In this document: positions 17,413 through 26,182 of the stretch, in pieces | How positions within the stretch are numbered: the first letter of the stretch is position 1 | How the letters are laid out: every line of letters starts with the position of its first letter | DNA from: JAEUMY01 sp031394355 | GTDB lineage: Bacteria > Pseudomonadota > Gammaproteobacteria > Burkholderiales > Usitatibacteraceae | DNA length: 62,669 nt | NCBI GenBank assembly: GCA_031394355.1 | Contig: JANNSU010000002.1 | Location: 1 to 62,669, forward strand | Direction: 5' to 3' | Notes under the pieces: model-generated | Database searches by the model: none | Told to the model about the DNA's origin: nothing | The model's input: the letters and a program-made list of their open reading frames with translations, nothing else | Program-made: the position numbers and the translations under genes

Positions 17413-19701
17413 TTATTTGCGCTGTGCGAGCGAATCGACAACAGTCAGCGCAGTCATGTTGATGATGCGGCGCACGGTGGCGGTGGGGGTGAGAATATGC
17501 ACGGGCTTGGCTGCGCCAAGCAAAATGGGGCCGATCGTGATGCCGCCGCCCGCTGCGGTTTTCAGCAGATTGAAAGAGATGTTGGCCGCGTCAAGGGTCG
17601 GCATGATCAGCAGGTTGGCCTCACCTTTCAGCCTCGCGCCAGGCAGGGCGCTGCCTCGCGCGTCTTCTGAGAGTGCCGCATCGCCGTGCATCTCGCCATC
17701 CACTTCAAGGTCAGGTGCCAGCTTCTGGATGATCGCCAGCGCATCGCGCATTTTTACGGCTGATGGTGCATCACTCGTACCGAATGACGAGTGGGACAGG
17801 AGTGCCGCCTTGGGCACGACACCGAAGCGGCGGATTTCCTCTGCGGCAAGCAGTGTCATCTCGGCAACCTGAGCCGGCGTTGGATCGTGGTTCACGTAGG
17901 TATCGCAGATGAAGACGGTACGTTTGGGCAGCATCACCACGTTCATCGCGTAGAAGTTGTTGACCCCGGCACGGCGCCCGATGACTTGGTCGATATAGTG
18001 CAGGTGCAGATCATGGGTGCCAAAAGTACCGCATATCATGCCGTCGGCTGCGCCGTTGTGGATCAGCATCGCACCGATGAGCGTATGACGACGGCGCATC
18101 TCGATTTTGGCGTAAGGCTGTGACACGCCACGACGAGCGGTGAGCTTGAAGTACTCCTGCCAATACTCGCGATAGCGCTCGTCGTAATCCGGATTGACCA
18201 CGTCGAAATCGACCCCAGCCTTCAGTCGAAGGCCGAATCGCTCGATCCGCTTTTCGAGAATTGCCGGTCGACCGATGAGGGTAGGACGGGCCAGTCGTTC
18301 ATCCACCACAAACTGCACGGCTCGCAGCACGCGCTCATCCTCGCCTTCGGCATACACGATGCGTGCGGGCTGCGCCTTGGCCTTGGCAAAGAGGGGCTTC
18401 ATCAGCAAGCCCGAGTGGTACACAAACTGGTTGAGCCGGTCGTGGTAGGCAGGCCAGTCGCTGATGGGGCTGGTGGCGACACCGCTTTCCATCGCAGCCT
18501 TCGCAACGGCCGGCGCAATCTTGACGATGAGGCGTGGATCGAATGGGCGCGGAATGAGGTAGTCGCGACCGAAGCTGACATCCTCCTGGCTGCCATAGGC
18601 TTGTGCAACGATGTCCGACTGCTCAGCCTTGGCGAGATCGGCAATGGCATGTACAGCCGCGAGCTTCATCGGCTCGTTGATGGTGGTTGCGCCCACATCC
18701 AGTGCGCCCCGGAAAATGAAGGGGAAGCACAGCACATTGTTGACCTGATTCGGATAGTCCGACCGGCCGGTGGCGATGACGGCGTCGTCGCGCACTTCGC
18801 GAATTTCTTCCGGCAATATTTCCGGTGTGGGGTTGGCGAGTGCGAGGATGAGCGGGTCCTTGGCCATGCGCTTCACCATCTCTTGTTTCAATACTCCGCC
18901 CGCGGAGAGTCCCAGAAAGACGTCGGCACCATCAATGACCTCACCCAGCTTGCGCTGGGGAATGTCCTTGGCGTAGCGCGCCTTGTTGTCGTCCATCTCA
19001 ACCGTCCGGCCCGTGTAGACCACGCCGGCGATGTCGGTGACGATGATGTTTTCCATCTTCATGCCGAGCGCCACCAGCATGTCGAGGCAGGCCAGTGCGG
19101 CGGCACCCGCACCGGAGGCGACCAGTTTCACCTTGGCGATGTCCTTGCCCACCACGCGCAAGCCGTTGATGATCGCTGCGCCAACAATGATGGCGGTACC
19201 GTGCTGGTCGTCATGGAATACGGGAATCTTCATGCGCTCGCGAAGTTTTCGCTCCACATAAAAGCACTCCGGTGCCTTGATATCCTCGAGGTTGATGCCG
19301 CCAAAAGTCGGCTCCATCGCAGCGACAATATCGACCAGTTTGTCCGGGTCGTTCTCTGCCAGTTCAATGTCAAACACATCAATGCCGGCGAATTTCTTGA
19401 ATAGCACGGCCTTGCCTTCCATCACCGGTTTACCGGCCAACGGGCCAATGTTGCCCAAGCCCAGCACGGCTGTGCCATTGGTGATGACCGCGACCAGGTT
19501 GCCGCGAGCGGTGTAGTGCCGCGCCTCAGCGGGGTTGTCACGAATGGTCTCGCAGACCGTGGCCACACCCGGCGTGTAGGCCAGCGCCAGATCGCGCTGG
19601 GTGCCCAGCGGCTTGGTGGGTGTGACTTCGATCTTTCCGGGTACGGGGAAGCGATGGTAGTCGTGCGCGTTTTGCTTCAGGTCGGACTGCTTGTCGGACA
19701 T
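17413..19701 (-). CDS. maeB: NADP-dependent malic enzyme with phosphotransacetylase domain
   Basis: A 762-residue MaeB-type enzyme converting malate to pyruvate and CO2 with NADP. The N-terminal malic-enzyme part includes LALAYTPGVA, FHDDQHGTAI and the NAD(P)-binding region with SGAGAAALACLD. The C-terminal third (from about residue 430) is a phosphotransacetylase-like regulatory domain, including GERD-type EGEDERVLRA and LIMPTLDAANISFNLLK. ATG 19701 has a GAAGG-type ribosome site; an upstream in-frame GTG at 19716 would add five residues. It is divergent from the arsR-like gene. Confidence 0.95.
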   Translation of the reverse strand: MSDKQSDLKQNAHDYHRFPVPGKIEVTPTKPLGTQRDLALAYTPGVATVCETIRDNPAEARHYTARGNLVAVITNGTAVLGLGNIGPLAGKPVMEGKAVLFKKFAGIDVFDIELAENDPDKLVDIVAAMEPTFGGINLEDIKAPECFYVERKLRERMKIPVFHDDQHGTAIIVGAAIINGLRVVGKDIAKVKLVASGAGAAALACLDMLVALGMKMENIIVTDIAGVVYTGRTVEMDDNKARYAKDIPQRKLGEVIDGADVFLGLSAGGVLKQEMVKRMAKDPLILALANPTPEILPEEIREVRDDAVIATGRSDYPNQVNNVLCFPFIFRGALDVGATTINEPMKLAAVHAIADLAKAEQSDIVAQAYGSQEDVSFGRDYLIPRPFDPRLIVKIAPAVAKAAMESGVATSPISDWPAYHDRLNQFVYHSGLLMKPLFAKAKAQPARIVYAEGEDERVLRAVQFVVDERLARPTLIGRPAILEKRIERFGLRLKAGVDFDVVNPDYDERYREYWQEYFKLTARRGVSQPYAKIEMRRRHTLIGAMLIHNGAADGMICGTFGTHDLHLHYIDQVIGRRAGVNNFYAMNVVMLPKRTVFICDTYVNHDPTPAQVAEMTLLAAEEIRRFGVVPKAALLSHSSFGTSDAPSAVKMRDALAIIQKLAPDLEVDGEMHGDAALSEDARGSALPGARLKGEANLLIMPTLDAANISFNLLKTAAGGGITIGPILLGAAKPVHILTPTATVRRIINMTALTVVDSLAQRK

Positions 19702-19810
19702 CGTCTTTGCCTTCACTTTATGGTCATGCTTCTTGGGAAAAGTCTAGCACGCACCACTTTCCGCAGCGGGGCATGGTCGCATTCAAGAAACAACTTGACA
19801 AACGTGTCGA

Positions 19811-19832
19811 CATAACTAATCATTTAGTTATG
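19811..19832. promoter_or_regulatory. Inverted-repeat operator at the ArsR-type gene
   Basis: CATAACTAA (19811-19819) and TTAGTTATG (19824-19832) form a perfect 9-bp inverted repeat separated by TCAT. The right arm contains the candidate ATG of the downstream regulator, and TTGACA (19795-19800) lies just upstream. This is the layout of an autoregulatory operator for a dimeric winged-helix repressor. That the neighbouring ArsR-type protein binds it is inference. Confidence 0.75.
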
Positions 19833-20141
19833 AACAGAAACTACATGCGTGCAATCCCGTTGGAGTGGCGAAACATCTCCGAGGTCTTCACCGCCTTGGG
19901 CGATGAACATCGTCAGCGTATCCTGCTCACGCTCGAGCCGGGCGAGCGGCTGAATGTGGGCCAGATCGTGGAAGTGTCGACACTCTCCCGATCGGCTGTG
20001 TCCCATCATCTCAAGGTGTTGAAGGATGCGGGCGTGCTGGACAGCGAAAAGGAAGGCAAGGAAGTCTTTTTCTGGCTGAACAAGGCATTCCTCGTTGATG
20101 CGCTCGTCGCCGTCACTACCTATATCAAACAGAAAGCCTGA
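19830..20141 (+). CDS. ArsR/SmtB family transcriptional regulator
   Basis: A winged-helix regulator of about 103 residues. The DNA-binding part runs from ALGDEHRQRILLTL through STLSRSAVSHHLKVLKDAGVL to EGKEVFFWL. The metal-binding ELCVCDL motif of arsenic sensors is absent, so the signal is probably not a metal bound at that site. ATG 19830 lies inside the palindromic operator and would give a nearly leaderless message; ATG 19845 is the alternative. It ends 2 bp before the exported amidohydrolase, so it likely controls that operon and itself. Confidence 0.83.
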   Translation: MNRNYMRAIPLEWRNISEVFTALGDEHRQRILLTLEPGERLNVGQIVEVSTLSRSAVSHHLKVLKDAGVLDSEKEGKEVFFWLNKAFLVDALVAVTTYIKQKA

Positions 20142-20143
20142 TC

Positions 20144-21394
20144 ATGGTTCATACCCTCAAAGATCGTCGCCGATTCCTTTCAGCCACGGGTGCTCTGGCC
20201 CTTTCTTCGGGGCTTACAGGCTGCAAGCTTCCATTTACCTTCGAACAGGGGGCGATGCATCCCTGCCTGCCCGGTTTGCCACTTGCCTTGGGAGCACATC
20301 CACTGGTACTGGCTGCTCTTGCGAATATTCGCAGTGACCAGGTGTGGGACTGCCACGCACACCTGCTGGGCAACGGCAAAGAGGCGACCGGCATCTGGGT
20401 AGACCCAGACTTCGACGCGGGCAACGGGATTCGCAACAAGATTCAACGCACCATGTTTGCCAACAGCGCCTGTCTCGGCGAGAACGAGGCGAAATGGGAT
20501 TCGCGCATGGTCGAACGACTCGCCCAGCTTGCTGCCGAGCTGCCGATGGGCTTCAAGGTCATGGTCATGGCCTTCGACTTCACCTACGACGAAGCCGGCA
20601 AACGGCGCGATGATCTCACCACTTTCAGTGTGCCCAATCAACATGCGGCGAAGGTTGCAGCGACTAACCGTGCGCGCTTCGAGTGGACCGCCTCGGTCCA
20701 CCCTTGGCGGCCGGACGCCATCGACGAGCTGAACTGGTGCCACGCTAACGGTGCGCGGGCTGTGAAATGGTTGCCGCCCAGTATGGGAATCGATCTTGCG
20801 CACCCCAAGTGCACGCCGTTCTATCGTCGCATGCGCGAGCTCGATCTGCCGCTGCTCACCCATGTCGGCAAGGAGCTCTCGGTGCGCGGCGCGCATCGCG
20901 AGGAATTTGGCCACCCCCTGGCCTTGCGGCATGCGCTGGGCGAGGGGGTGCGGGTCATCGCCGCGCATTGCGCATCGTTGGGCGAGAGCCCGGACACGGA
21001 CAAGCCGGGCGCACCCATGACGGCCAATTTTGATCTGTTTGGTCGGCTGATGGATGACCCGAAGAACGAGAAGCTGCTCTTCGGCGACATCTCCGCCATG
21101 ATCCTGTTCAACCGCGATGACGCCATGCCGCGTCTCATGGATCGCGAGGCGTGGCATGGTCGGTTGCTCAATGGCAGCGACTATCCGCTGCCCGGCGTCA
21201 TGCCGGTGGTTTCGATCCAGCACTTCGTCGAGCTTGGTTTGCTCAAGTCGGATGCCGTGCCGGTGCTGCGTGACCTGCGCCATGCCAACCCGCTCCTGTT
21301 CGATTTTGTGCTGAAGCGGAGCCTGCGCCGCAACGGCCGCGCGCTGCCCGCTTCGGTATTCGAAACCCGAGCCTTCTTTGAAAAGAGGACCTGA
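20144..21394 (+). CDS. Exported amidohydrolase family (putative lipo)protein
   Basis: A 416-residue TIM-barrel amidohydrolase-2 type protein. The N-terminus has a twin-arginine-like RRRFL followed by a hydrophobic stretch and LTGC (residues 24-27), a likely lipobox. It is therefore probably exported, perhaps by Tat, and lipid-anchored. DCHAHL supplies the HxH metal pair; later LLTHVGKE, IAAHCAS and LNGSDYPLPG fit the remaining metal and catalytic positions. Substrate unknown. It overlaps the next gene (TGATG). An iterated palindrome is at residues 60-63, in the linker before the barrel. Confidence 0.8.
   Translation: MVHTLKDRRRFLSATGALALSSGLTGCKLPFTFEQGAMHPCLPGLPLALGAHPLVLAALANIRSDQVWDCHAHLLGNGKEATGIWVDPDFDAGNGIRNKIQRTMFANSACLGENEAKWDSRMVERLAQLAAELPMGFKVMVMAFDFTYDEAGKRRDDLTTFSVPNQHAAKVAATNRARFEWTASVHPWRPDAIDELNWCHANGARAVKWLPPSMGIDLAHPKCTPFYRRMRELDLPLLTHVGKELSVRGAHREEFGHPLALRHALGEGVRVIAAHCASLGESPDTDKPGAPMTANFDLFGRLMDDPKNEKLLFGDISAMILFNRDDAMPRLMDREAWHGRLLNGSDYPLPGVMPVVSIQHFVELGLLKSDAVPVLRDLRHANPLLFDFVLKRSLRRNGRALPASVFETRAFFEKRT
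20321..20332. repeat. Iterated palindrome copy 9 (amidohydrolase)
   Basis: Exact core with T and A flanks; ANIR at 60-63, before the first metal-binding strand. Confidence 0.98.
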
Positions 21395-23334
21395 TGTCCA
21401 CGCACGCCGATACACAACCTGCGTGTTTGCCTGATAAGGCACATGCAACTCAAAGCCAGTTTCAGCTCCTGAAGGAACGGCGCTTCCTGCCGTTCTTTCT
21501 GGTCCAGTTTCTGGGCGCCGGGAACGACAACATCTTCAAATTCGCCTTCACCGTACTGGCTACTTACAGCGCGGCAGAGTGGGGCGGCCTGGACAGCAAG
21601 ATCGCAGGCGCTGTCATCGGCGGCGTCTTCATCCTGCCGTTTGTGCTGTTCTCGGCCACTGCCGGGCAGATCGCCGACAAGTACGACAAGGACCGTCTGA
21701 TCCGCTTCGTGAAGTCGCTCGAGATCGGTATTGCGCTGGTCATTGCCTCAGGCTTCATCTGGAAAATACCTGCTTGTCTGTTTACCGGCGTATTCCTCAT
21801 GGGCCTGCACTCCACCTTGTTTGGACCAGTGAAGTTTTCCTATCTGCCGCAGCACCTGCGCGATGATGAGTTGACCGGTGGCAATGGCCTGCTGGAGATG
21901 GGTACCTTCGTGGCCATTCTGCTAGGCACCATGCTGGGCGGCGCCCTGGTGGCCATGCCCGAGGTTGGCCCCCATTACGTGGCCTGGGTCACCATTGCCG
22001 TCGCCATCCTGGGACGCCTGTTCGCGAGCGGGGTGCCGGTCTCGCCCGCTTCCGATCCTGCGCTCAATATCAACTGGAATCCGGTTACTGAAACGCTGGC
22101 CAACCTGCGCTACGCCAAGGCCAACCGCACGGTGTTCCTGTCCATGCTGGGTATTTCCTGGCTTTGGTTTTTCGGCTCCATCTTTCTGACCTCCTTCACC
22201 GGGTTCGCCAAGGATGTGCTGGGCGGCAACGAACAGGTCGTGACCTTGCTGCTCGCCACGTTTTCGGTGGGTATTGGCATTGGCTCATTGCTCTGTGAAA
22301 AGCTCTCCGGTCACAAGGTCGAGATCGGCCTGGTGCCGTTCGGCTCCATCGGCATGACCGTGTTCGCCGTCGATCTCTATTTCGCCAGCCGTGGCATGAC
22401 GCCGACCGGGCTGATGGGTGCCGCCGATTTCGTCAAAAGCGGAGCGAATATTCGGGTGATGGCCGATCTTTTCCTTCTCGCCATGTTCGCCGGTTTCTAC
22501 AGCGTGCCGCTGTATGCACTCATCCAAAGCCGCACCGAGAAGTCGCACGTCGCTCGCGTCATCGCGGCGAACAACATCCTGAACGCGCTGTTCATGGTGG
22601 TTGCTTCGGTGATGGCGGCTGTGCTGCTCTCATCCGCCGTGGGCCTCAGCCTGCCGCAACTCTTCCTGGTCACCGCATTGCTGAATGCCGGGGTTGCCGT
22701 CTACATCTACGGACTGGTGCCAGAGTTCCTGATGCGCTTCCTCTGCTGGATGCTCATCCACACCGTGTATCGAGTGCGTAAACGCGGATTGGAAAATGTT
22801 CCCGACGAAGGTGCCGCCGTCATCGTCTGTAACCACGTGAGCTTCGTCGATGCGCTGGTCATCACGGCGGCCTGCCATCGTCCCATCCGCTTCGTGATGG
22901 ATCACCAGATCTTCAAGATTCCCGTTCTGTCATTCATCTTCCGTACGGGAAAGGCCATTCCCATCGCGTCGGCCAAGGTGGACGAGGCGTTGTTGAACAA
23001 GGCCTACGACACCGTGGCCGAAGCCCTGGAGCAAGGCGAACTGGTGTGCATCTTCCCCGAAGGCCGCATCACCGACACAGGCGATCTCTATCCCTTCAAG
23101 GGTGGCATCAAACGCATCATCGACCGCACACCTGTGCCAGTCATTCCAATGGCGTTGTCCGGATTGTGGGGCTCGTTCTTCAGCCGCAAGGGTGGCCCCG
23201 CCATGACCAGGCCGTTACGTCGCGGGCTCTTGTCGCGTATCACGCTATCCATTGCACCTGCAGTGCCGGCATCTGCCGTTGTGGCCGATGCCTTGCAAGC
23301 GCAGGTCCAGGCACTACGTGGTGACGAACGCTAG
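21394..23334 (+). CDS. MFS transporter-acyltransferase fusion (LplT/Aas-like)
   Basis: A 646-residue fusion. Residues about 25-445 form a twelve-helix MFS transporter with the LplT-like start FFLVQFLGAGNDNIFKFA. Residues about 455-640 form a PlsC-type acyltransferase with NHVSFVDA (HX4D) and FPEGRITDTG. Lysophospholipid flippase plus acyltransferase is the known combination for LplT-Aas, so a role in lysophospholipid recycling at the inner membrane is likely. No acyl-ACP synthetase domain follows, unlike full-length Aas fusions. A one-mismatch iterated palindrome is at 22444. Confidence 0.86.
   Translation: MSTHADTQPACLPDKAHATQSQFQLLKERRFLPFFLVQFLGAGNDNIFKFAFTVLATYSAAEWGGLDSKIAGAVIGGVFILPFVLFSATAGQIADKYDKDRLIRFVKSLEIGIALVIASGFIWKIPACLFTGVFLMGLHSTLFGPVKFSYLPQHLRDDELTGGNGLLEMGTFVAILLGTMLGGALVAMPEVGPHYVAWVTIAVAILGRLFASGVPVSPASDPALNINWNPVTETLANLRYAKANRTVFLSMLGISWLWFFGSIFLTSFTGFAKDVLGGNEQVVTLLLATFSVGIGIGSLLCEKLSGHKVEIGLVPFGSIGMTVFAVDLYFASRGMTPTGLMGAADFVKSGANIRVMADLFLLAMFAGFYSVPLYALIQSRTEKSHVARVIAANNILNALFMVVASVMAAVLLSSAVGLSLPQLFLVTALLNAGVAVYIYGLVPEFLMRFLCWMLIHTVYRVRKRGLENVPDEGAAVIVCNHVSFVDALVITAACHRPIRFVMDHQIFKIPVLSFIFRTGKAIPIASAKVDEALLNKAYDTVAEALEQGELVCIFPEGRITDTGDLYPFKGGIKRIIDRTPVPVIPMALSGLWGSFFSRKGGPAMTRPLRRGLLSRITLSIAPAVPASAVVADALQAQVQALRGDER
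22444..22455. repeat. Degenerate palindrome (MFS-acyltransferase gene)
   Basis: GCGAATATTCGG, one mismatch at the last base; still reads ANIR at 351-354. Confidence 0.75.
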
Positions 23335-23344
23335 ACGCTTGACT

Positions 23345-23356
23345 GCGAATATTCGC
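23345..23356. repeat. Iterated palindrome copy 10 (intergenic)
   Basis: Ends against the GAGGAG ribosome site of the DUF2339 gene, 11 bp after the preceding stop codon. Confidence 0.98.
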
Positions 23357-23368
23357 GAGGAGAGAAGC

Positions 23369-26182
23369 ATGTGGTTTATCGGTATGTTGATTGGCCTGAT
23401 CCTGGGTGGGCTAGCCTGGGGATTTGACGGTGCCGTGGTGCTGGGATTTTTAGGCTTCATTGGTGGTCTGATCTTCGGCAATCGGGGTAAGCAGAATGCA
23501 CCCGCGCCTGCTGCCGATCGACTCTCGGTACTGGAGCAGCGTGTGACACAGCTTGAGATCCGGCTTGCGCGGGCCGAGCGTGGCAGGCAGCCGGTGGCCG
23601 AATCGGGCACCGACGTGGTTGCGCATGCGCATGCTGAGCAACCCGCAGCACATCCCGCGCCGGCCTCGCAAAACGTGTCGCAGGAGGAGGTCGATGCGAC
23701 TTCTGCCGTCGCGGCCAGCGTGCGTGCTGCCGCAAGCCAGACGGTCGACGAAGCGGTTCTCAATCGACCGCCGGCATCGCCTGCCAGGGAACCGGCGCCC
23801 GTTCAATCTGCACTGTCGGAACCCGCCGAACCCGCCGAACCCGCCGAACCCGCCGAGCCGGCGCGCCCGAATTTCATCACCCGCTGGTTCACCGAAGGCA
23901 ATGCCATCGTCCGAGTCGGTGTCACCATTCTCTTCATCGGCATCGCTTTCCTGGTGAAGTACGCGGCCGACCGTGACATGGTGCCCATCGAGCTTCGGCT
24001 TGCCGCCGCCGCTGCGGGGGGCATCGCACTGCTTGTTTTCGGCTGGCGTTTACGCGACGTGCGCGCAGGGTATGCGCTCACCTTGCAGGGGGCGGGCGTC
24101 GCTGTCCTGTATCTCACCATTTTCGGCGCGTTCCGGTTGTGGGGATTGCTGCCGGCCGGTATCGCGTTTCCGCTGTTGGTCGCCGTGGCGGCATTTTCAG
24201 CCTTCCTCGCGGTGAAGCAGGACTCCATGGCACTTGCGGTGGTGGGCAGTGCGGGCGGCTTCCTGGCGCCCATTCTGGCATCGACGGGGCAGGGCAGCCA
24301 CATCATGCTGTTCAGCTACTACCTCGTACTCAATCTCGGCATCCTCGCCATCGCCTGGCACAAGGCGTGGCGGCCGCTCAATCTGCTGGGATTTGTTTTT
24401 ACTTTTGTGATCGCGCTGTTCTGGGGTGACCGCTTCTACCGGCCCGAGTTCTTTGCCAGCACAGAGCCCTTTCTGATCCTGCACTTCCTGCTCTACGTGA
24501 TCGTTGCCGTGCTCTTTGCACATCGCGAGGCGCCGCGTGTCGCGCACTACGTCGACGGGACATTGATCTTCGGCGTGCCTCTGGTCGCGTTTGGCCTGCA
24601 GTACGCGCTGGTAAAGGAGATCGAGTACGGCCTCGCCTTCAGCGCGTTGGCGTTAGGTGGCTTTTATCTCGTGCTGGCGCGCGCGCTGCACGCGGTTGGG
24701 CGCGATACCTTGCGCCTGCTGGTTGAATGCTTTCTTGCGCTGGGTGTGGTGTTCCTGACGCTTGCCATTCCGCTGGCCCTGGATGCGCGCTGGACGTCCG
24801 CCGCGTGGGCGCTGGAAGGTGCGGGCATCGTGTGGATCGGCGTGCGTCAGAAGCGCCTGCTCGCACGGCTCTTCGGCATGGCGCTGCAACTTGTTGCGGG
24901 CGCTGCATTCCTGCAGGGTCTCCATCATGCGGTGGGCAACTATCCGCTCATCAACAGCGTTTGTCTGGGCGCACTGCTGCTGGTGCTGGGTGGCTTGTTG
25001 ACCTATCGCCAGTTGTCGCGCGAGGACAGCGTGAGCCGGACGGAGACCTCGTTGGCGGGACTCTGGTTTGGCTGGGCACTGCTGTGGTGGCTGTTCGGCG
25101 GCATTCGGGAGATAGAGCGCTTCATCCTGAGTGACTTCCAGGTCACCCTGGCGCTTCTGTTCATGGCGGGCACGGCGCTGTGCAGCAGCTTCTTGTGGCG
25201 GTACCGTGATTGGTCTGCTGCGGAGTGGCCAGTACTCGGTCTGTTGCCCGTACTGACCCTGCTGGCGTTCATCGGGATGATCGATCATGCACATCCCTTT
25301 GCTTACTTCGGCTGGCTTGCCTGGCCGGTTGCACTGGTCGTGCACTACGCCAACTTGCACCGGCATGAACCAGATGATGAGCCTCGAACGGTGCTGGGTG
25401 TGATACATGTCGGCACACTGCTGCTTGTCGCGATGCTGGGTGCCTGGGAGTTGCATTGGCTGGCGCGTGAGGCCGGCCTGGGACGAAGTGCCTGGACGGT
25501 GGCATCGGTTGTGGTGATCCCGGGGCTGTTGCTGCTTGGACTATGCAGCCATGCCATGGCTGCACGCTGGCCGGTCGAGCGATATGAGTCCGCGCTGCTG
25601 CGCGGCGCGGGCATTCCGCTGGTGCTCGGATTCTGGCTCTGGACCTTCTATGCCAACTTCTCGCATGCAGGCGGCAGTGCGCCGTTGCCCTATCTGCCGC
25701 TTCTGAATGCCATCGATCTCGGCCATCTCTTCATCGCCCTGGTCGCCATCATCTGGTGGCGTCGCCAGGACAGCAATGACGCCGGGTTTACCTCGCTTGC
25801 CCGGGTTGCGACCGGTATCGCCGCCTTCGTCTGGGTCAACGCGATCCTGCTGCGTACCATCCACCATTGGGCGGGCGTGCCGTATCGTCTGACCAATCTG
25901 TGGGATTCCATGCTGGTGCAGGCGTCGGTGTCGATCTTCTGGACCGTGCTGGCACTGTCGTTGATGCTCATCGCCACCCGCAAAGGGCTGCGCGGCGTGT
26001 GGATGCTGGGTGCCGGCCTCATGGGTGCCGTGGTGGCAAAGCTCTTTCTGGTGGATCTGTCGAACATTGACGGCATCGAGCGCATCGTGTCGTTCATCGG
26101 CGTGGGCGTGTTGATGGCGGTGATCGGCTGGTTTTCGCCACTGCCGCCGGCGACAGCCAGGCGCGAGGAGGCTTCCGCATGA
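23369..26182 (+). CDS. DUF2339 polytopic membrane protein
   Basis: A 937-residue membrane protein of the DUF2339 type. ATG 23369 (MWFIGMLIGLILGG) has a GAGGAG ribosome site. After an N-terminal helix there is a short coiled segment (LEQRVTQLEIRLARAERG), an alanine/proline-rich spacer with EPA repeats, then some twenty or more hydrophobic helices to the end. Function unknown. An iterated palindrome ends directly against the ribosome site. It overlaps the DUF3999 gene by four bases (ATGA), and these two families often occur together. Confidence 0.86.
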   Translation: MWFIGMLIGLILGGLAWGFDGAVVLGFLGFIGGLIFGNRGKQNAPAPAADRLSVLEQRVTQLEIRLARAERGRQPVAESGTDVVAHAHAEQPAAHPAPASQNVSQEEVDATSAVAASVRAAASQTVDEAVLNRPPASPAREPAPVQSALSEPAEPAEPAEPAEPARPNFITRWFTEGNAIVRVGVTILFIGIAFLVKYAADRDMVPIELRLAAAAAGGIALLVFGWRLRDVRAGYALTLQGAGVAVLYLTIFGAFRLWGLLPAGIAFPLLVAVAAFSAFLAVKQDSMALAVVGSAGGFLAPILASTGQGSHIMLFSYYLVLNLGILAIAWHKAWRPLNLLGFVFTFVIALFWGDRFYRPEFFASTEPFLILHFLLYVIVAVLFAHREAPRVAHYVDGTLIFGVPLVAFGLQYALVKEIEYGLAFSALALGGFYLVLARALHAVGRDTLRLLVECFLALGVVFLTLAIPLALDARWTSAAWALEGAGIVWIGVRQKRLLARLFGMALQLVAGAAFLQGLHHAVGNYPLINSVCLGALLLVLGGLLTYRQLSREDSVSRTETSLAGLWFGWALLWWLFGGIREIERFILSDFQVTLALLFMAGTALCSSFLWRYRDWSAAEWPVLGLLPVLTLLAFIGMIDHAHPFAYFGWLAWPVALVVHYANLHRHEPDDEPRTVLGVIHVGTLLLVAMLGAWELHWLAREAGLGRSAWTVASVVVIPGLLLLGLCSHAMAARWPVERYESALLRGAGIPLVLGFWLWTFYANFSHAGGSAPLPYLPLLNAIDLGHLFIALVAIIWWRRQDSNDAGFTSLARVATGIAAFVWVNAILLRTIHHWAGVPYRLTNLWDSMLVQASVSIFWTVLALSLMLIATRKGLRGVWMLGAGLMGAVVAKLFLVDLSNIDGIERIVSFIGVGVLMAVIGWFSPLPPATARREEASA
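23821..23856 (+). repeat. 9-bp tandem repeat in the DUF2339 gene
   Basis: Four exact copies of ACCCGCCGA encode repeated Glu-Pro-Ala in the spacer between the coiled segment and the membrane domain. The array could vary in copy number. Confidence 0.9.

Noticed and set aside
18415..19404. A 329-codon open frame opposite maeB, and similar long frames opposite the amidohydrolase (20180-21448) and opposite aroC/MFS (31160-32365).
   Set aside because: Their predicted proteins have no recognisable family features and low-complexity composition; they mirror well-supported genes in a GC-rich genome.
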